Origin: Aegilops tauschii subsp. strangulata
Lineage: Eukaryota > Streptophyta > Magnoliopsida > Poales > Poaceae
Direction of reading: 5' to 3'
Assembly (NCBI RefSeq): GCF_002575655.3
Contig: NC_053040.3
Location: 357,738,267-357,802,266 of the forward strand
DNA length: 64,000 nt
The first letter of the stretch is position 1; each line of letters begins with the position of its first letter. The notes beneath the pieces were generated by a model. The model worked only from the letters and a program-made list of their open reading frames with translations, was not told the origin of the DNA and searched no databases. This document shows, piece by piece, positions 45,394-56,043 of the stretch. The translations under genes were made by a program, and so were the position numbers.

Positions 45394-45977
45394 CAAAGGC
45401 CCAAGTGTGCCCCCCTTTCCTATGAGGGAGGCCGAATTGAACTATGGGACGAGTCCAACTCCTCTCCCTTGGCCGGTGCCCCTTTCCCTCCTTGGTGGAA
45501 GCCGCTCTCTTCCCCTCTAACCTATATATACTTGAGGTATTGGCCCTTTTGGACATACAAGTTTTGAAGCCTCCTCTAGTTCGTCTACTAGTTCTAGTTC
45601 TAGTTTATCCTAATTGATCTAATTAGAGCTAGACCTAGTTCCTCTAATCCTCATAATTAGAACCTAGTGTGGTTCAAATCTCCTCCCTCTAATTCTCCGG
45701 CTATGATTAGATCTAGACGGTGAAGCGCTGCCGGCTCGTGAAGACCTTATGCTTGCAATCAAGTAAAGAGGTCGTGCTTTTGGTCTTTTGTTCAAGGCCG
45801 GTTTGCGGGATCATCATCAATGGTTCGAGGGACTCCAAGTACGATCTATACCGACTCGTCTACTTCCGCTGCACTCCGGAGTCGGTAATGATCATTGATC
45901 CAAACCTTATATGCATCTTCATATTGTTCCTGGGTGATAATTGGGCGATTTTTTTATTTCTACTACATTTACCAACT
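45394..45977 (+). repeat. Copia LTR fragment, right part, with decayed primer site
   Basis: Plus-strand end of a BARE/Angela-like LTR. It has a TATA box (CCTATATATACTTGAGG, 45531-45547) and the late-LTR sequence around GGACTCCAAGTACGATCTA, and ends near CTACATTTACCAAC. The following GGAATCCCAGC resembles a worn TGGTATCAGAGC primer site. The split Angela-type element is inserted in it (target copy CAAAG at 45394). Confidence 0.65.
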
Positions 45978-46039
45978 GGAATCCCAGCAAATTATGGTGG
46001 AATCAGGTTATTTAAATGTGTTAATATACTACCATAAAA

Positions 46040-47156
46040 AGAACGGTGCAAACGGAGAAATAAGGAGACCATGCCACGGGGCTAGTCGTATGGCGCACCG
46101 ACACCACCTTCTCGTCCACTACTTTCACCCCGCGAAGTCAGATCGAGGATCAGAAGCAGATAGTCGCGAGAAACACATCTAGAAGGTAGAACCCTAACCT
46201 CCAGAGGGCATCCGGAGGGGAATCAATCCAAGGACTTCCTGCCACAATGCTGCATAAGGAGTGCTTTATCATCATCGCCACTATCATCATCATCTCATCC
46301 CCATCATTCGTAACACAATAGCGGGAGTGGATTCAATCTTGTGTTACTCGTGTGAGATCTCTATGTTCATCATAATTCATCTCATCTCGATTCTGCTCTT
46401 GATGTGCAATTAATTTTCATAGTTCTCAGGGATATGGAGGAACCCTAATGTGTAATAGATCATTTGTTGTTAGGATTTGATACCCTATTTGTATGTTTAT
46501 GTTAATAGTTTTCTTGATGTTGGGTGAATTTGACCATCCAACATATGCCAACTTTGGACGGAAGGTTATTACTGCTGCGTGCTGGCAAACTGATTGGTTG
46601 TCAAGGTAGGTACGTGATAGGGCCTATCTCCCGTCATCCTGGATCATTGCAATGGGGGGTAAACGAAGACCACTTATAGGTTGCGTCCATGAGGACCTTT
46701 TTCCCCTTAATCACCATTTGGTAAACGGAGTGGGAAAGAACAGTGGTGGCGTATGTGATACAGGGCTGCTGCTACATGTATGCACGTATTTGTACCTGTT
46801 CCACCCATAAAAAAAAATATAAAGTGGCTTAGGAATCCGACGCATCAGTATTCTCAGGCATCAGTATTAGATGCACACTAGTGGGGAATCCTGACTCGTT
46901 GGTAATGCCTTAGTCCTATCGATTTCAACATCTTTCATCCACGTCTCTTGTTACTTTATTTTATTTCAGTACTAGAGTTCTATGTTCGCTATACCACTTT
47001 CACCCATATTACTATTGCTTTGGATTTCAGTTGGCTTGCACACATTGATATTTTAATCCTACAAGAGATAAATGTCTGATTCCTGTGCTTCTTATGGGGT
47101 CGATACTCTTACTTAAAAAAAGCTACAACTAAACCATGTGCACTTGCAGGCCATCA
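46040..47156 (+). repeat. Old Gypsy LTR fragment
   Basis: Homologous, in opposite orientation, to the LTR at 58974-60335 (for example TGGCGTATGTGATACAGGG against GTGGTGTATGTGATACGGGG). It ends CACTTGCAGGCCATCA at 47156. The 5' part is lost or unrecognisable, so the left boundary is approximate. No coding sequence. Confidence 0.65.
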
Positions 47157-47278
47157 CTCAACGTATCTATGGCGAACGTATGATCCTGCCCACCATTGCA
47201 ATAGTTCACTAACCCGTGCCCAAGCTCTTCAAAAATTTCCAAAATTAGTACTGTCACGCAACAATAGCGCACGCCACG

Positions 47279-47413
47279 GGTGATTCGGAATTTGCGGAAG
47301 CTTGGTTTGATCAAGCTGCTTAATATTGGAAACAATCTATAGAGCTTACTCCAGGAAATTATATTGAAGCACAGATCTGGTTGAAGATTACGAAGCGCTT
47401 TGAATTAGAATAA
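47279..47413 (+). pseudogene. ycf3: C-terminal fragment of plastid ycf3 (photosystem I assembly factor)
   Basis: The frame reads GDSEFAEAWFDQAA, a TAA, then YWKQSIELTPGNYIEAQ and IWLKITKRFELE before the final TAA. This is the end of Ycf3, the plastid tetratricopeptide protein that helps assemble photosystem I. The internal TAA, the missing upstream exons and the surrounding nuclear transposons show that it is a transferred, dead copy. Several residues differ from the plastid protein as I recall it (A to S, A to E, N to I), so the transfer is not very recent. No promoter was seen. Confidence 0.8.
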
Positions 47414-47740
47414 GACCATGCTCCTTCTTTTTCATAAAATGGGTGGTTTGGTTGTTGATCCGTTAATCAAATAAATTAGGTCATAAGACCGAATCAAGAA
47501 TTTCATTATATCCATTTCTTATACCCTCTATTTTATATGATATTTCATAAGAATAAACCATAGGGATAGGGTCTAGAATAGAAGTAATGGAGTGAATATA
47601 AAGAGGGGGCAATCTAAATATTGCTAATATGTTAGGACCATCTTATTAATAATTCTAATGAGTTATCTTGGAATTTAGAGTCAAATAAAAAACCCTATAT
47701 TATGCTCAAGGAAACTAGATATAGATAAGAGCTTATGCCC
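47279..47740 (+). other. Plastid-derived segment (NUPT) with the end of ycf3 and downstream spacer
   Basis: The first 135 bp encode the last residues of Ycf3. The following AT-rich stretch (ATAAAATGGGTGGTTTGG, AATAAATTAGGTCATAAGAC) looks like plastid intergenic DNA. The left boundary may extend into 47157-47278, where similarity is too weak to judge. The right boundary near 47740 is approximate. Confidence 0.7.
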
Positions 47741-47843
47741 TAAAAAAATACACTAGTTTCTTAAATTAAAAATAAAAAAGATACCTGTAAGTAAGGAAAG
47801 TGCTTGGACATATTATGATTATTTACCCAGATTAATCCCGACC

Positions 47844-48960
47844 TTGAGCATGGTGCTTTCAATGGTGTATATTCATCTTAGAAAAAAAAGTAAAATGGTG
47901 TAAAAGAAAGGAGTTATATGCGGAAGGCAAGTGTTTTCGTTCGCTGGAGAGTGTTCAGTTTGTATACGAAGTGCATCAAGTTTTCACCGTAATCCTCTTA
48001 AAATTTTACCACATCCTAGAGGGTCCTATGAAGAAACCATGCCAAATTTCATCCCTTTTCGAGCTCATTGGCATGTTATTTAGAACCAAAGAGCATTTTG
48101 CCCTTTTTAATGGTCGGAAAAAAGGTAATGCTTCAAAAATAACAAAACAATTATAAAAGTGGACAAATTTGAGCATTGGGGACTTTCAATGGTGTGTATT
48201 AAAAATAGAAAAGCGTGAAGTGGAAATAATGTAAGAAAATTGAGTTGTGTGTGGTAGGCGGTGGTTTCGGTTTGAAACCCTCATACTTCGCAGGAGAGTG
48301 CTCTGTTTGTACACGAAGTGCATCAAGTTTTCACTGTAATGCTCTTAAATTTTTACCACGTCCTACATGGTCCTATGAAGAAACCATGCCAAATTTCATC
48401 CCTTTCCGAGCTCATTTGCATGTTATTAAGAACCGAAGAGCATTTTGCCCTTTTTAATGGTCAGAAAATAAGTTAATGCTTCAAAATAACAAACCAACTA
48501 TAAAAGTGGCCAAATTTCAGCCTGGGAGTTCCAATCGTGTGTATTAAACATAGAAAAGATTGAAGTGAAAATGATGTTAGAAAATTGAGTGGTGTGTCGT
48601 AGGCGGTGTTTTCCGTTCTAAACACTGATACTTCACCGGAGAGTGTTCAGTTTGTACACTGAGTGCATCAAGTTTTCCCCGTAACACTCGCAAAATTTTC
48701 CACATTCTACAGGGTTCCTATGAAAACACAATGCCAAGTTTCATTTCTATCAAGCTCATTTGCACTTTATATAGAACCGAAGAGCATTTTGCCCTTTTAA
48801 ATGGCCGAAAAATCAGGTAATGCTTCAAAAATAGTAAACCAACTTAAAAAGTGGCCTAATTTGAGCATGAGAATTTTGTATTGAATACAGAAAAGTTTGA
48901 TGTGAAAAGGATGTAGGAAAATCAATTAATGCTTGAAACATAGGAAAATATCAGTGGTAG
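47844..48960. repeat. About 345-bp tandem repeat, three copies plus a partial
   Basis: Repeats begin near 47844, 48169, 48516 and 48861 (periods 325, 347 and 345). Shared words include AGTGCATCAAGTTTTC, CCTATGAAGAAACCATGCC and GAGCATTTTGCCC. Copies differ by perhaps 15%. The period and arrangement are like a plant satellite, but I cannot name the family. Confidence 0.85.
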
Positions 48961-50586
48961 GTGTCAGTAAATATCACTGCTTGGCCAGGCAGGGGCGGGA
49001 CATGTCAGTTTCCCCTCAAAATATCTCAGAAACCATTTTTTTTCTGCAAATCCAAATCCCCTCGTCGCCCTCCCAACCATTATCCACCTCTTCCCCTCTC
49101 CCTGGTCGTTGTCGGCATGCAGCGAGCAAATGAACGTGGTGGTGACGGGAACTACGCAAGCCTAGCGATGGTTGGAGCCGCGGGCTCCAGAGCGGAGCTG
49201 CGCAGTGGAGGCGGAGACGCGGCTGCCATGATAGCAGGAAAAAAATCGGCGGTGACGCACACGTTAGTGGGGAGCGAATGAGAAATGGGTGTAGCTAGGT
49301 CTCAGTCGACCGAGAGTTAACCAAGTCTCAGTCAAGTTACATAATATATAAGAAGAAAAAAACTAAAAAGAAAAAAATTGTACGAATCTTCATGCAAGAC
49401 CAAAGGAATATAGTATCGACTGAGACATAACGTAGCAAAACTGATGAGAAAAAGGATAAGGCCAACCGGGGGGTGGGGAAAGACAGGTACATGGGAACGC
49501 TCGCGACGCGGACGGAAATTATCGAACGCGTTAATTCTCTGATCGTAGCACACGCCGACATATCAAGATCCGTGCGCCAAATCCAGCGGTAGTTAGCGCG
49601 TTCGACGGGAAACCTTACAAATCTGATGTCAGATTTTACCATTTAGGTTTTGTTTTTGCCCAGGTACATACACCATTTATAATGAAAAATCACGGTAGGA
49701 TCTTTTCCTACTGTTTTCCCCTTACAAAGGAAAGAAAGGCCAAAAGAATGCAGTGATACATGTCTTGTAAATTGGCTAGGCCGATCGTCGAGAGAATAAA
49801 GTGGACCCTTCTCTTGTGACTGAAAGCTATGGTACAATGATGAGATGCGGCATGGATACTGGGAATTATTTGTTCATACGGCGGAAGCGTGTCGTGTAGG
49901 TCGGTCGATCGAAGCCGTGCTCTAATTGGAGTGGAACTCAAGGAGAGTGCAACAAGGAACATGAAACGTGGACAACAGAGAAAAGTTATCATTTATTTCG
50001 AAAAAAGACAGCACAGAGGAAAAGCTAGTCAATTTGTCCTGCTGATGGTAAGTGTCCCAAGAAAGAGATCATGAAAATTCTTGTGCTAGATATACATGTT
50101 GGTGCCTATCTGTCTAGGTGCTGACTGCTAGCCGCTGATGATGGCAGTTTCTGCTACATCCTAATTGACATGGACTCTTGAGGTTGAGGGTGACTTCATG
50201 GGCCAAGACTACTCCAAGTTGCCTGTGTCAACATCTCGAGATATATAAGTTGACATACATAAACAAGATTTCTACCCAAAAAAGAAACAGGAATTGAGAG
50301 CACGTTCCCGCCATTCTAGAGCCCCTGTAATCATCTGTCCTCGAAATAGTGTGAAGATCCGTAAATACAATATATCCAAAGGAGTAGATTTCCCTGCTGA
50401 TTGTTGGTCATACTTTGGACCGCGTACATACACAGCGCTCTACGCCGTAGAAGCAACACCCAACCCAACAAACCTGCACTAGCTAGCTGCTAACGCAACA
50501 GGTCGAAAAGGAATCACATCACACTGGAGCAGTAGCAATTGTCTGGTCCCTCGTGAGAGGAGTTGGCAATCTGGCGTGAGGGCACC
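48961..50586. other. Low-copy DNA, no gene recognised
   Basis: A GC-rich patch with an open frame at 48961-49281 (106 codons, Ala/Gly-rich, no domain) may be a captured gene fragment. Inverted GTCTCAGTCGAC/ATCGACTGAGAC words at 49300 and 49416 hint at a small MITE-like element. Nothing else could be supported. Confidence 0.4.
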
Positions 50587-50767
50587 GAGCGGAGTGACGT
50601 CCGTGACGCCGGTAGCCTTTGGCGGTTTGCATGGCTTCACGTTCACGTCCAACCCAGCTAGCTAGCCCTCCCAGAGAGCGGAGTGACGTCCGTGACGCCG
50701 GTAGCCTTTGGCGGTTTGCATGGCTTCACGTTCACGTCCAACCCAGCTAGCTAGCCCTCCCAGAGAG
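50587..50767. repeat. Perfect 89-bp tandem duplication
   Basis: GAGCGGAGTGACGTCCGTGA begins at 50587 and again at 50676. I see no mismatch across the two 89-bp copies. It includes GACGTCCGTGACGCCGG and CAGCTAGCTAG. Confidence 0.9.
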
Positions 50768-51605
50768 GCACTGGAGGTTCTTATTCCCTCGTTATTCCCT
50801 CTCATATTCTTCGTCCCGTATATCCTCCTCGGGTAGTATAGACACGTAGTACGCACGATCGATGTCGTCGTCGTCGTCATCTCGCAAGATGAGAGGCTAG
50901 CTTCAGAGACGGGACCAGACCATCGTGTACTGGACCTAGGAGTAGAGAGGTCACACGCGCCCAACAAATACGTTTCGCTTCCCTCCTTCTCGTGCCTCTC
51001 ATGAGAGCCCGCGCCGTCGCGCCCGTCACCTGAGTGCGAGGACTCGGAGAAACGTGGGCCTGTGCTAGATTCAGGCCACGCCGTGAGCTTGAAAAGTGCA
51101 CCGATTAAGCGGGACTCTGTACCACCATGAGTGGCGTGCACGCTAGTAATTAAACAAAACATATCAAAAAATAGCCAGAGGTTACTTTGCTCTGGATACC
51201 GATATATTTGCACTGAAAGAGAAGCCCTAGTTCAGTGTACACGGTCAACAAGTAAGCTCCACGTTTCCACGTCGAAAGAAGGCAACGAAACCCCCGAGAG
51301 AATCTCAGCTTAGAGCCGTACAGAGAACGGGGCCCGGTCACGAGCAAGAGAACACGGCACCATACATGCATATTCCCTCCTTTGCAACCACCGCCTCGAT
51401 CCCACGGTCTCTCTCTCATCTCACCACCCGGTAAAATCCAAGCGAGCCGGCATAATTGAGCTGCATACGACCAAGCGACCAAATTCCCTCCTCACACGGG
51501 AACGTGACTATCCCCGTGCCGTCTCGTGTGCTCCCGATCGCGCGTCGTGCGTGGAGATCTACGTGCCCCGCCCATGGATACCGCAGTCCAGTCCGGAAAA
51601 CAATT
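50768..51605. other. Low-copy DNA, no gene recognised
   Basis: Mixed sequence with GTCGTCGTCGTCGTC (50863-50877) and short open frames without protein signatures. It continues after the Copia element at 56583, since the two flanks join at CTTCC. Confidence 0.4.
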
Positions 51606-51610
51606 CTTCC

Positions 51611-51749
51611 GGTTAGAATAGTCATTATGCTATACGACTTCTAGTTCAAGTCAGTTTTGTACCCTTACCCTAAGTCGGTTTGTACCCTCTTATATACTCT
51701 TGTATGCCGCACCAAATCATCAATAAGAAACAATTTTATTCAGCTTTCA
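51611..51749 (+). repeat. 5' LTR (139 bp)
   Basis: GGTTAGAATAGTCATTATGC...CAGCTTTCA. The first base is G where the 3' LTR has T. TATA motif TTATATACTC near 51690. The short Leu/Phe-poor sequence carries no frame. Confidence 0.9.
51690..51697 (+). promoter_or_regulatory. TATA box of the short LTR
   Basis: CCTCTTATATACTCTTG lies about 55 bp before the LTR end. The whole promoter, start site and terminator must fit in 139 bp. Confidence 0.5.
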
Positions 51750-51760
51750 TGGTATCAGAT
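51750..51760 (+). other. Primer binding site
   Basis: TGGTATCAGAT starts at the first base after the LTR, complementary to the initiator-Met tRNA 3' end as in most plant Copia elements. Confidence 0.85.
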
Positions 51761-51781
51761 ACCGGTCCCAGAGTTTAGGGT

Positions 51782-54700
51782 ATGGCTCCGCCAACGCCAC
51801 CGCCGCCGCCGCCCGGCTACTTCGAGCACCGGGCCACACTCATCGCCAAGGCAGCCAACGCCGCGGCCGCTTCTCTCTCGGCCCTTACCATAGCTCCACA
51901 AAACTACCCTGCACCCATCCTCGCCGCACCAATATCTTTTGCTGACACAATCTCTGACGTCAGCCCCTACATCCCCATAGTTCTTAATCTCGCCGCCCAC
52001 AACTACTACCATTGGAGACATCTCTTCGATCTCCACCTCGGCCGCTGCAACCTGCGCTCGCATGTCGCCGCCAACTGTCTTCCCCGCCCCGACGATCCGC
52101 AATGGTTGAAAGACGATCTCGCGATCGTCCAGTGGTTCTACACCCGCATCACCATCGAAATCTTCAACATGCTCGATCACGACGGCGCCACCGCTGCCAA
52201 CATCTGGCACTCCCTCCGTCAGCTCTTCCAAAGCAACACCGACGCTCGGAAAAACGCTCTCCACACCGAGCTTCGCAATATGGTGCAAGGAGACGCCCCG
52301 GTGAACCTGTTCTGCCAGCGCGTTAAGACCATTGGTGATGAGCTCCGCGAACTCGGCGATACAGTTAGCGACTCACAGCTAATCAATATCGTCGTCGTCG
52401 GCCTCAGCGAAGACTTTGACAAGCAAGCCTCGTTCATACCGATGATACGGCCCCCTCCTACCTTCGCTGAAGTTCGTTCCTTTCTACAACTCGTGGCGGA
52501 AACACAAGCTCGCAAGGACTCTCGCCCCAAGGTCTTTCATGCTGCGGCTCATCCTCCTCTGCCGTCTACACCAGCGCCGCCTTCCAGGCCGGCTCCTGCC
52601 GCCGGGCCATCCGCATCGTCATCTGTTCAACCGCCCCCAGGCTGGCGTCCTAGTCCGAACTACCGCGGCAAAAACCCTATCTACAGGCCGCCGTCGACTC
52701 GTTCGGTTCCGCCTACGACATCACCAGCACCGAGTCCTGCACCACCCACCAGTGCTCCATCTGCGGTTGCATGGCGGCCTCCGCATGATCCTTGGACGGG
52801 GCTTGTTCAAGCATGGCCCATGCCCTGGTCCGCTCCGTCCACCCTCGGTGCTCCGCCGGCATACTCAGGTGCCTGGCAACCCGGCCTTCGGCCGCCTACT
52901 GGTGCTCCCGGGGTTCTCAACCCCCACCAGCCGGCCAATGCCTATCACGCCGCCCCGACGTATGCTCCTTATGGTCATTACAGCACCGACGGCGGCGTCT
53001 ACTACACACCTCAGCCGGCCGTGCTCCCGACGCCACCCCCACCACAGCCGGCCAATGCCTACTACACTCCCCAGCCGGCCCTACTGCCTTCACCATCGTA
53101 TCCGCCGGCACTGCTTCCGACGCCACCCTCACCTGTGATGCCGAGCTGGGATCAAGCTGCCTTTCTCCAGGCCATGAATAACTTTGCTGCACAAGGAAAC
53201 TCAGGTACGGATTGGATCTTTGATTCAGGGGCCTCTAGTCATATGTCTGCATCTAGTAATTGGTTATCTTCTTGCACTAAATCTCCTTTCCCTTCCATTA
53301 TCCTTGGAGATGGATCATCTATTCCTATATATTGTGTTGGTCAGGCTCAACTTCCTTCTTCCACCAAACCTCTTTTACTTCGCGATGTTCTAGTTGCACC
53401 CGCCCTCATTAAAAATCTTATCTCTGTTCGCCAATTTACTTGCGACAATCTAGTTTCGGCTGAATTTGACCCTTTTGGTTTATCTGTGAAGGATTACCTG
53501 ACCAAGGCCGAGATCGCTCGCTTCAATAGCTCCGGTGATCTTTATTCTTTTAATGGAGTTCCTGCCGCCACCCCTCCAACATCCATGCTGGCCTCCGTCG
53601 ATCTCTGGCATCGTTGCTTGGGCCATCCCAACCCCGCCGTCTTAGCTTCTATGCTTAGTGAATTTACCATACCATGTAATAGGGACTCTCATAATTCTGT
53701 GTTTTGCGAGTCTTGTCAATTAGGCAAACATGTGCGTCTTCCCTTTAGTTCCTCTAGTTCTTGTAGCACTTATCCCTTTGAATTAATACATTGTGATTTA
53801 TGGACCTCTCCCATTGCAAGTGTTTCGGGTTTTAAATACTACCTTGTTATCCTAGATGATTTCACCCACTTTGTCTGGACTTTTCCTCTACGCAACAAAT
53901 CCGAGGTCCATTCTCTTTTCCTTAATTTTCAACGCTATGTGTCTGTTCACTTCTTCCTCCCAATTCGCTTTATCCAATGTGACAATGGTCGCGAGTTTGA
54001 TAACATTAAAAATCGTACTTTCTTCTTACAACATGGCATCCTGCTTAGGTTCTCATGTCCCTACACCTCCCCTCAAAATGGTAAAGCAGAACGCTCTCTT
54101 CGCACCCTCAATGATATAGTTCGCACTCTCCTCATTCAATCATCTATGCCTCCCAAGTTTTGGGCTGAAGTCCTACACATGGCCACCTTCCTTCTAAATA
54201 TTCGACCTTCCAAAACTAAACCCAACACTACTCCCTATTATTCCCTCTTTCTTTCCCACCCCGACTACTCAGCGGTTCGTGTTTTCGGCTGTCTCTGTTT
54301 TCCCAATGCCTACGCCACTTCTGCAAATAAATTGTCACCACGCTCTATCCCATGTGCTTTTCTCGGCTTCTCTGACGAGCACAAAGGCTATCGCTGTCTC
54401 GACCTTCACACCGGACACGTTCATGTCTCTCGTCATGTCACGTTTGCTGAGCATATTTTTCCTTTCTCACAACGCACTACTACACCATCCAACACCCCTA
54501 GCTCCGCAAACACCCCCTCTCCCCGTCCTTTCCAACTATATACTCCCCTACCTGCCGAACACAACTTATCACCACCACCATTAACACCCACCATAACCAA
54601 TCCCAACCATACACTCACCCCACCCGAGACGTCCCCAACACCCCCGACCCCTGCTCCCTCCCCAACACCCCCGGCCCCTACTCCCACTCCACCACCCAGC

Positions 54701-55126
54701 CCTGCTCCCACTCCACTACCCAGCCCTACTCCTTCGTCCGACTCTTCCGCTGCGCCGGACTCACCAGTACCCACCTTACCCCCTCGTGCTATTCCTACAG
54801 CAGCCCCGATTAATGATCATCGCATGCGTACTAGGGCCAAATCAGGATTTCATCAACCCCAAGACCGCCTAAACCTTCATACCTCCGTATCTCTCACTTC
54901 TCTTCCAAAGAATTACAAAACTGCTCTACTTGATCCCAATTGGGCCGCTGCCATGCAAGAAGAATATAATGGTTTACTTCAAAACAACACCTGGCAACTT
55001 GTTCCTCGTCCTCCCAATACAAATATTGTTTCTGGCAAATGGATTTTTCGCCAAAAGTTCCACTCTGATGGGAGCCTCTCACGATACAAAGCCAGGTGGG
55101 TTTGTCGTGGCTTTTCTCAGCAATAA
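51782..55126 (+). CDS. Gag-protease-integrase-RT(N-terminal) polyprotein of the short-LTR Copia, ends at a premature TAA
   Basis: ATG 51782 lies 33 bp after the LTR end and opens 1114 codons. Gag (UBN2-type) covers about residues 60-245 (WHSLRQLFQSNTDARKNALH). A very Pro-rich linker (about 245-460) with repeats of YYTPQPA follows, and no CCHC zinc knuckle is seen. The protease active site is FDSGASSHM (about 480). Integrase has LWHRCLGHP ... CESCQLGK (about 610-650) and catalytic HCDLW, QCDNGREF and NGKAERS (about 668, 733, 768). A Thr/Pro-rich spacer (PPAPTPTPPPSPAP) precedes the RT start KWIFRQKF at about 1087. TAA 55124-55126 cuts the RT; the RT sequence continues in frame after it. Confidence 0.88.
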   Translation: MAPPTPPPPPPGYFEHRATLIAKAANAAAASLSALTIAPQNYPAPILAAPISFADTISDVSPYIPIVLNLAAHNYYHWRHLFDLHLGRCNLRSHVAANCLPRPDDPQWLKDDLAIVQWFYTRITIEIFNMLDHDGATAANIWHSLRQLFQSNTDARKNALHTELRNMVQGDAPVNLFCQRVKTIGDELRELGDTVSDSQLINIVVVGLSEDFDKQASFIPMIRPPPTFAEVRSFLQLVAETQARKDSRPKVFHAAAHPPLPSTPAPPSRPAPAAGPSASSSVQPPPGWRPSPNYRGKNPIYRPPSTRSVPPTTSPAPSPAPPTSAPSAVAWRPPHDPWTGLVQAWPMPWSAPSTLGAPPAYSGAWQPGLRPPTGAPGVLNPHQPANAYHAAPTYAPYGHYSTDGGVYYTPQPAVLPTPPPPQPANAYYTPQPALLPSPSYPPALLPTPPSPVMPSWDQAAFLQAMNNFAAQGNSGTDWIFDSGASSHMSASSNWLSSCTKSPFPSIILGDGSSIPIYCVGQAQLPSSTKPLLLRDVLVAPALIKNLISVRQFTCDNLVSAEFDPFGLSVKDYLTKAEIARFNSSGDLYSFNGVPAATPPTSMLASVDLWHRCLGHPNPAVLASMLSEFTIPCNRDSHNSVFCESCQLGKHVRLPFSSSSSCSTYPFELIHCDLWTSPIASVSGFKYYLVILDDFTHFVWTFPLRNKSEVHSLFLNFQRYVSVHFFLPIRFIQCDNGREFDNIKNRTFFLQHGILLRFSCPYTSPQNGKAERSLRTLNDIVRTLLIQSSMPPKFWAEVLHMATFLLNIRPSKTKPNTTPYYSLFLSHPDYSAVRVFGCLCFPNAYATSANKLSPRSIPCAFLGFSDEHKGYRCLDLHTGHVHVSRHVTFAEHIFPFSQRTTTPSNTPSSANTPSPRPFQLYTPLPAEHNLSPPPLTPTITNPNHTLTPPETSPTPPTPAPSPTPPAPTPTPPPSPAPTPLPSPTPSSDSSAAPDSPVPTLPPRAIPTAAPINDHRMRTRAKSGFHQPQDRLNLHTSVSLTSLPKNYKTALLDPNWAAAMQEEYNGLLQNNTWQLVPRPPNTNIVSGKWIFRQKFHSDGSLSRYKARWVCRGFSQQ

Positions 55127-56043
55127 GGAATTGATTACGAAGAAACCTTCTCTCCTGTTGTTAAACCTAGCACCATTCGCACCGTTCTTAGTGTTGTTGT
55201 CTCCTCTTCATGGCCCATTCACCAACTTGATGTTAAAAATGCTTTCCTCCATGGTTCCCTTCAAGAAACTGTCTACTGCCAGCAACCTCTGGGTTTTGAA
55301 AATCCATCCTTTCCAACTCATGTATGTCTCTTCAGAAATCTCTCTACGGTCTTAAACAGGCCCCACGAGCTTGGTTTCAACGCTTCTCCTCCTTCATTCA
55401 AACAATAGGCTTCACTCCATCTCTCTCCGACACCTCTCTTTTTGTGTATCATCAAACTTTTGACACTGCCTATTTACTTCTCTATGTAGATGATATCATT
55501 CTTACCGCCTCCTCTCAAAAGTTCTTAGATCATATTGTCTCTCTTCTTAGATCTGAATTTTCTATGACTGACCTAGGACTCCTTCATCATTTCTTAGGCA
55601 TTGCTGTTGTTCGAGATTCCTCCAGCCTTTTTCTTTCCCAACGCCAGTATATTCTTGATCTTCTTAATCGTGCTGGTATGCTTGACTGTCAATCATCTCG
55701 CACTCCTGTCGATACTAGTTTTAAACTTTCGGCTACCGGTGAACCCTTTTCCGATCCTACTCTCTATCGTAGCCTAACAGGTGCTCTCCAATATCTCACC
55801 ATTACTCGTCCTGAAATCTCTTTTGCTGTTCAACAAGCATGTCTCTATGTGCATGATCCCCGGGTTCCTCACTATAATCATGTTAAACGCATTCTTCGGT
55901 ATTTAAAAGGAACTCTCAATCATGGTCTCCACCTCAATAATTCTTCTCCAAACTCACTTACCGCATACTCTGATGCAGACTGGGCTAGTTGTCCTGACAC
56001 TCGAAGGTCCACTTCCGGTTTTTGTTTCTTGGTAACAATTTGA
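55127..56043 (+). pseudogene. Reverse transcriptase and start of RNase H of the short-LTR Copia
   Basis: RT continues in the first frame after the TAA ([35 protein letters not shown]). It shifts by one near 55325-55335 into the frame with [17 protein letters not shown], the catalytic LLLYVDDIILT (about 55480) and HHFLGIAVVRD. The beginning of RNase H reads AYSDADWASCPDTRRSTSGF before another shift near 56025. The catalytic YVDD is intact. The damage lies only in the frames, so this copy could be read only as separate pieces. Confidence 0.85.

Noticed and set aside
48961..49281. 106-codon frame as a small host gene
   Set aside because: Ala/Gly/Arg-rich, no domain and no splice or promoter context; at best a captured fragment, so it is only mentioned in the region note.
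49290..49435. MITE with GTCTCAGTCGAC-type inverted ends
   Set aside because: The inverted words are short and I could not define both ends with a target duplication.
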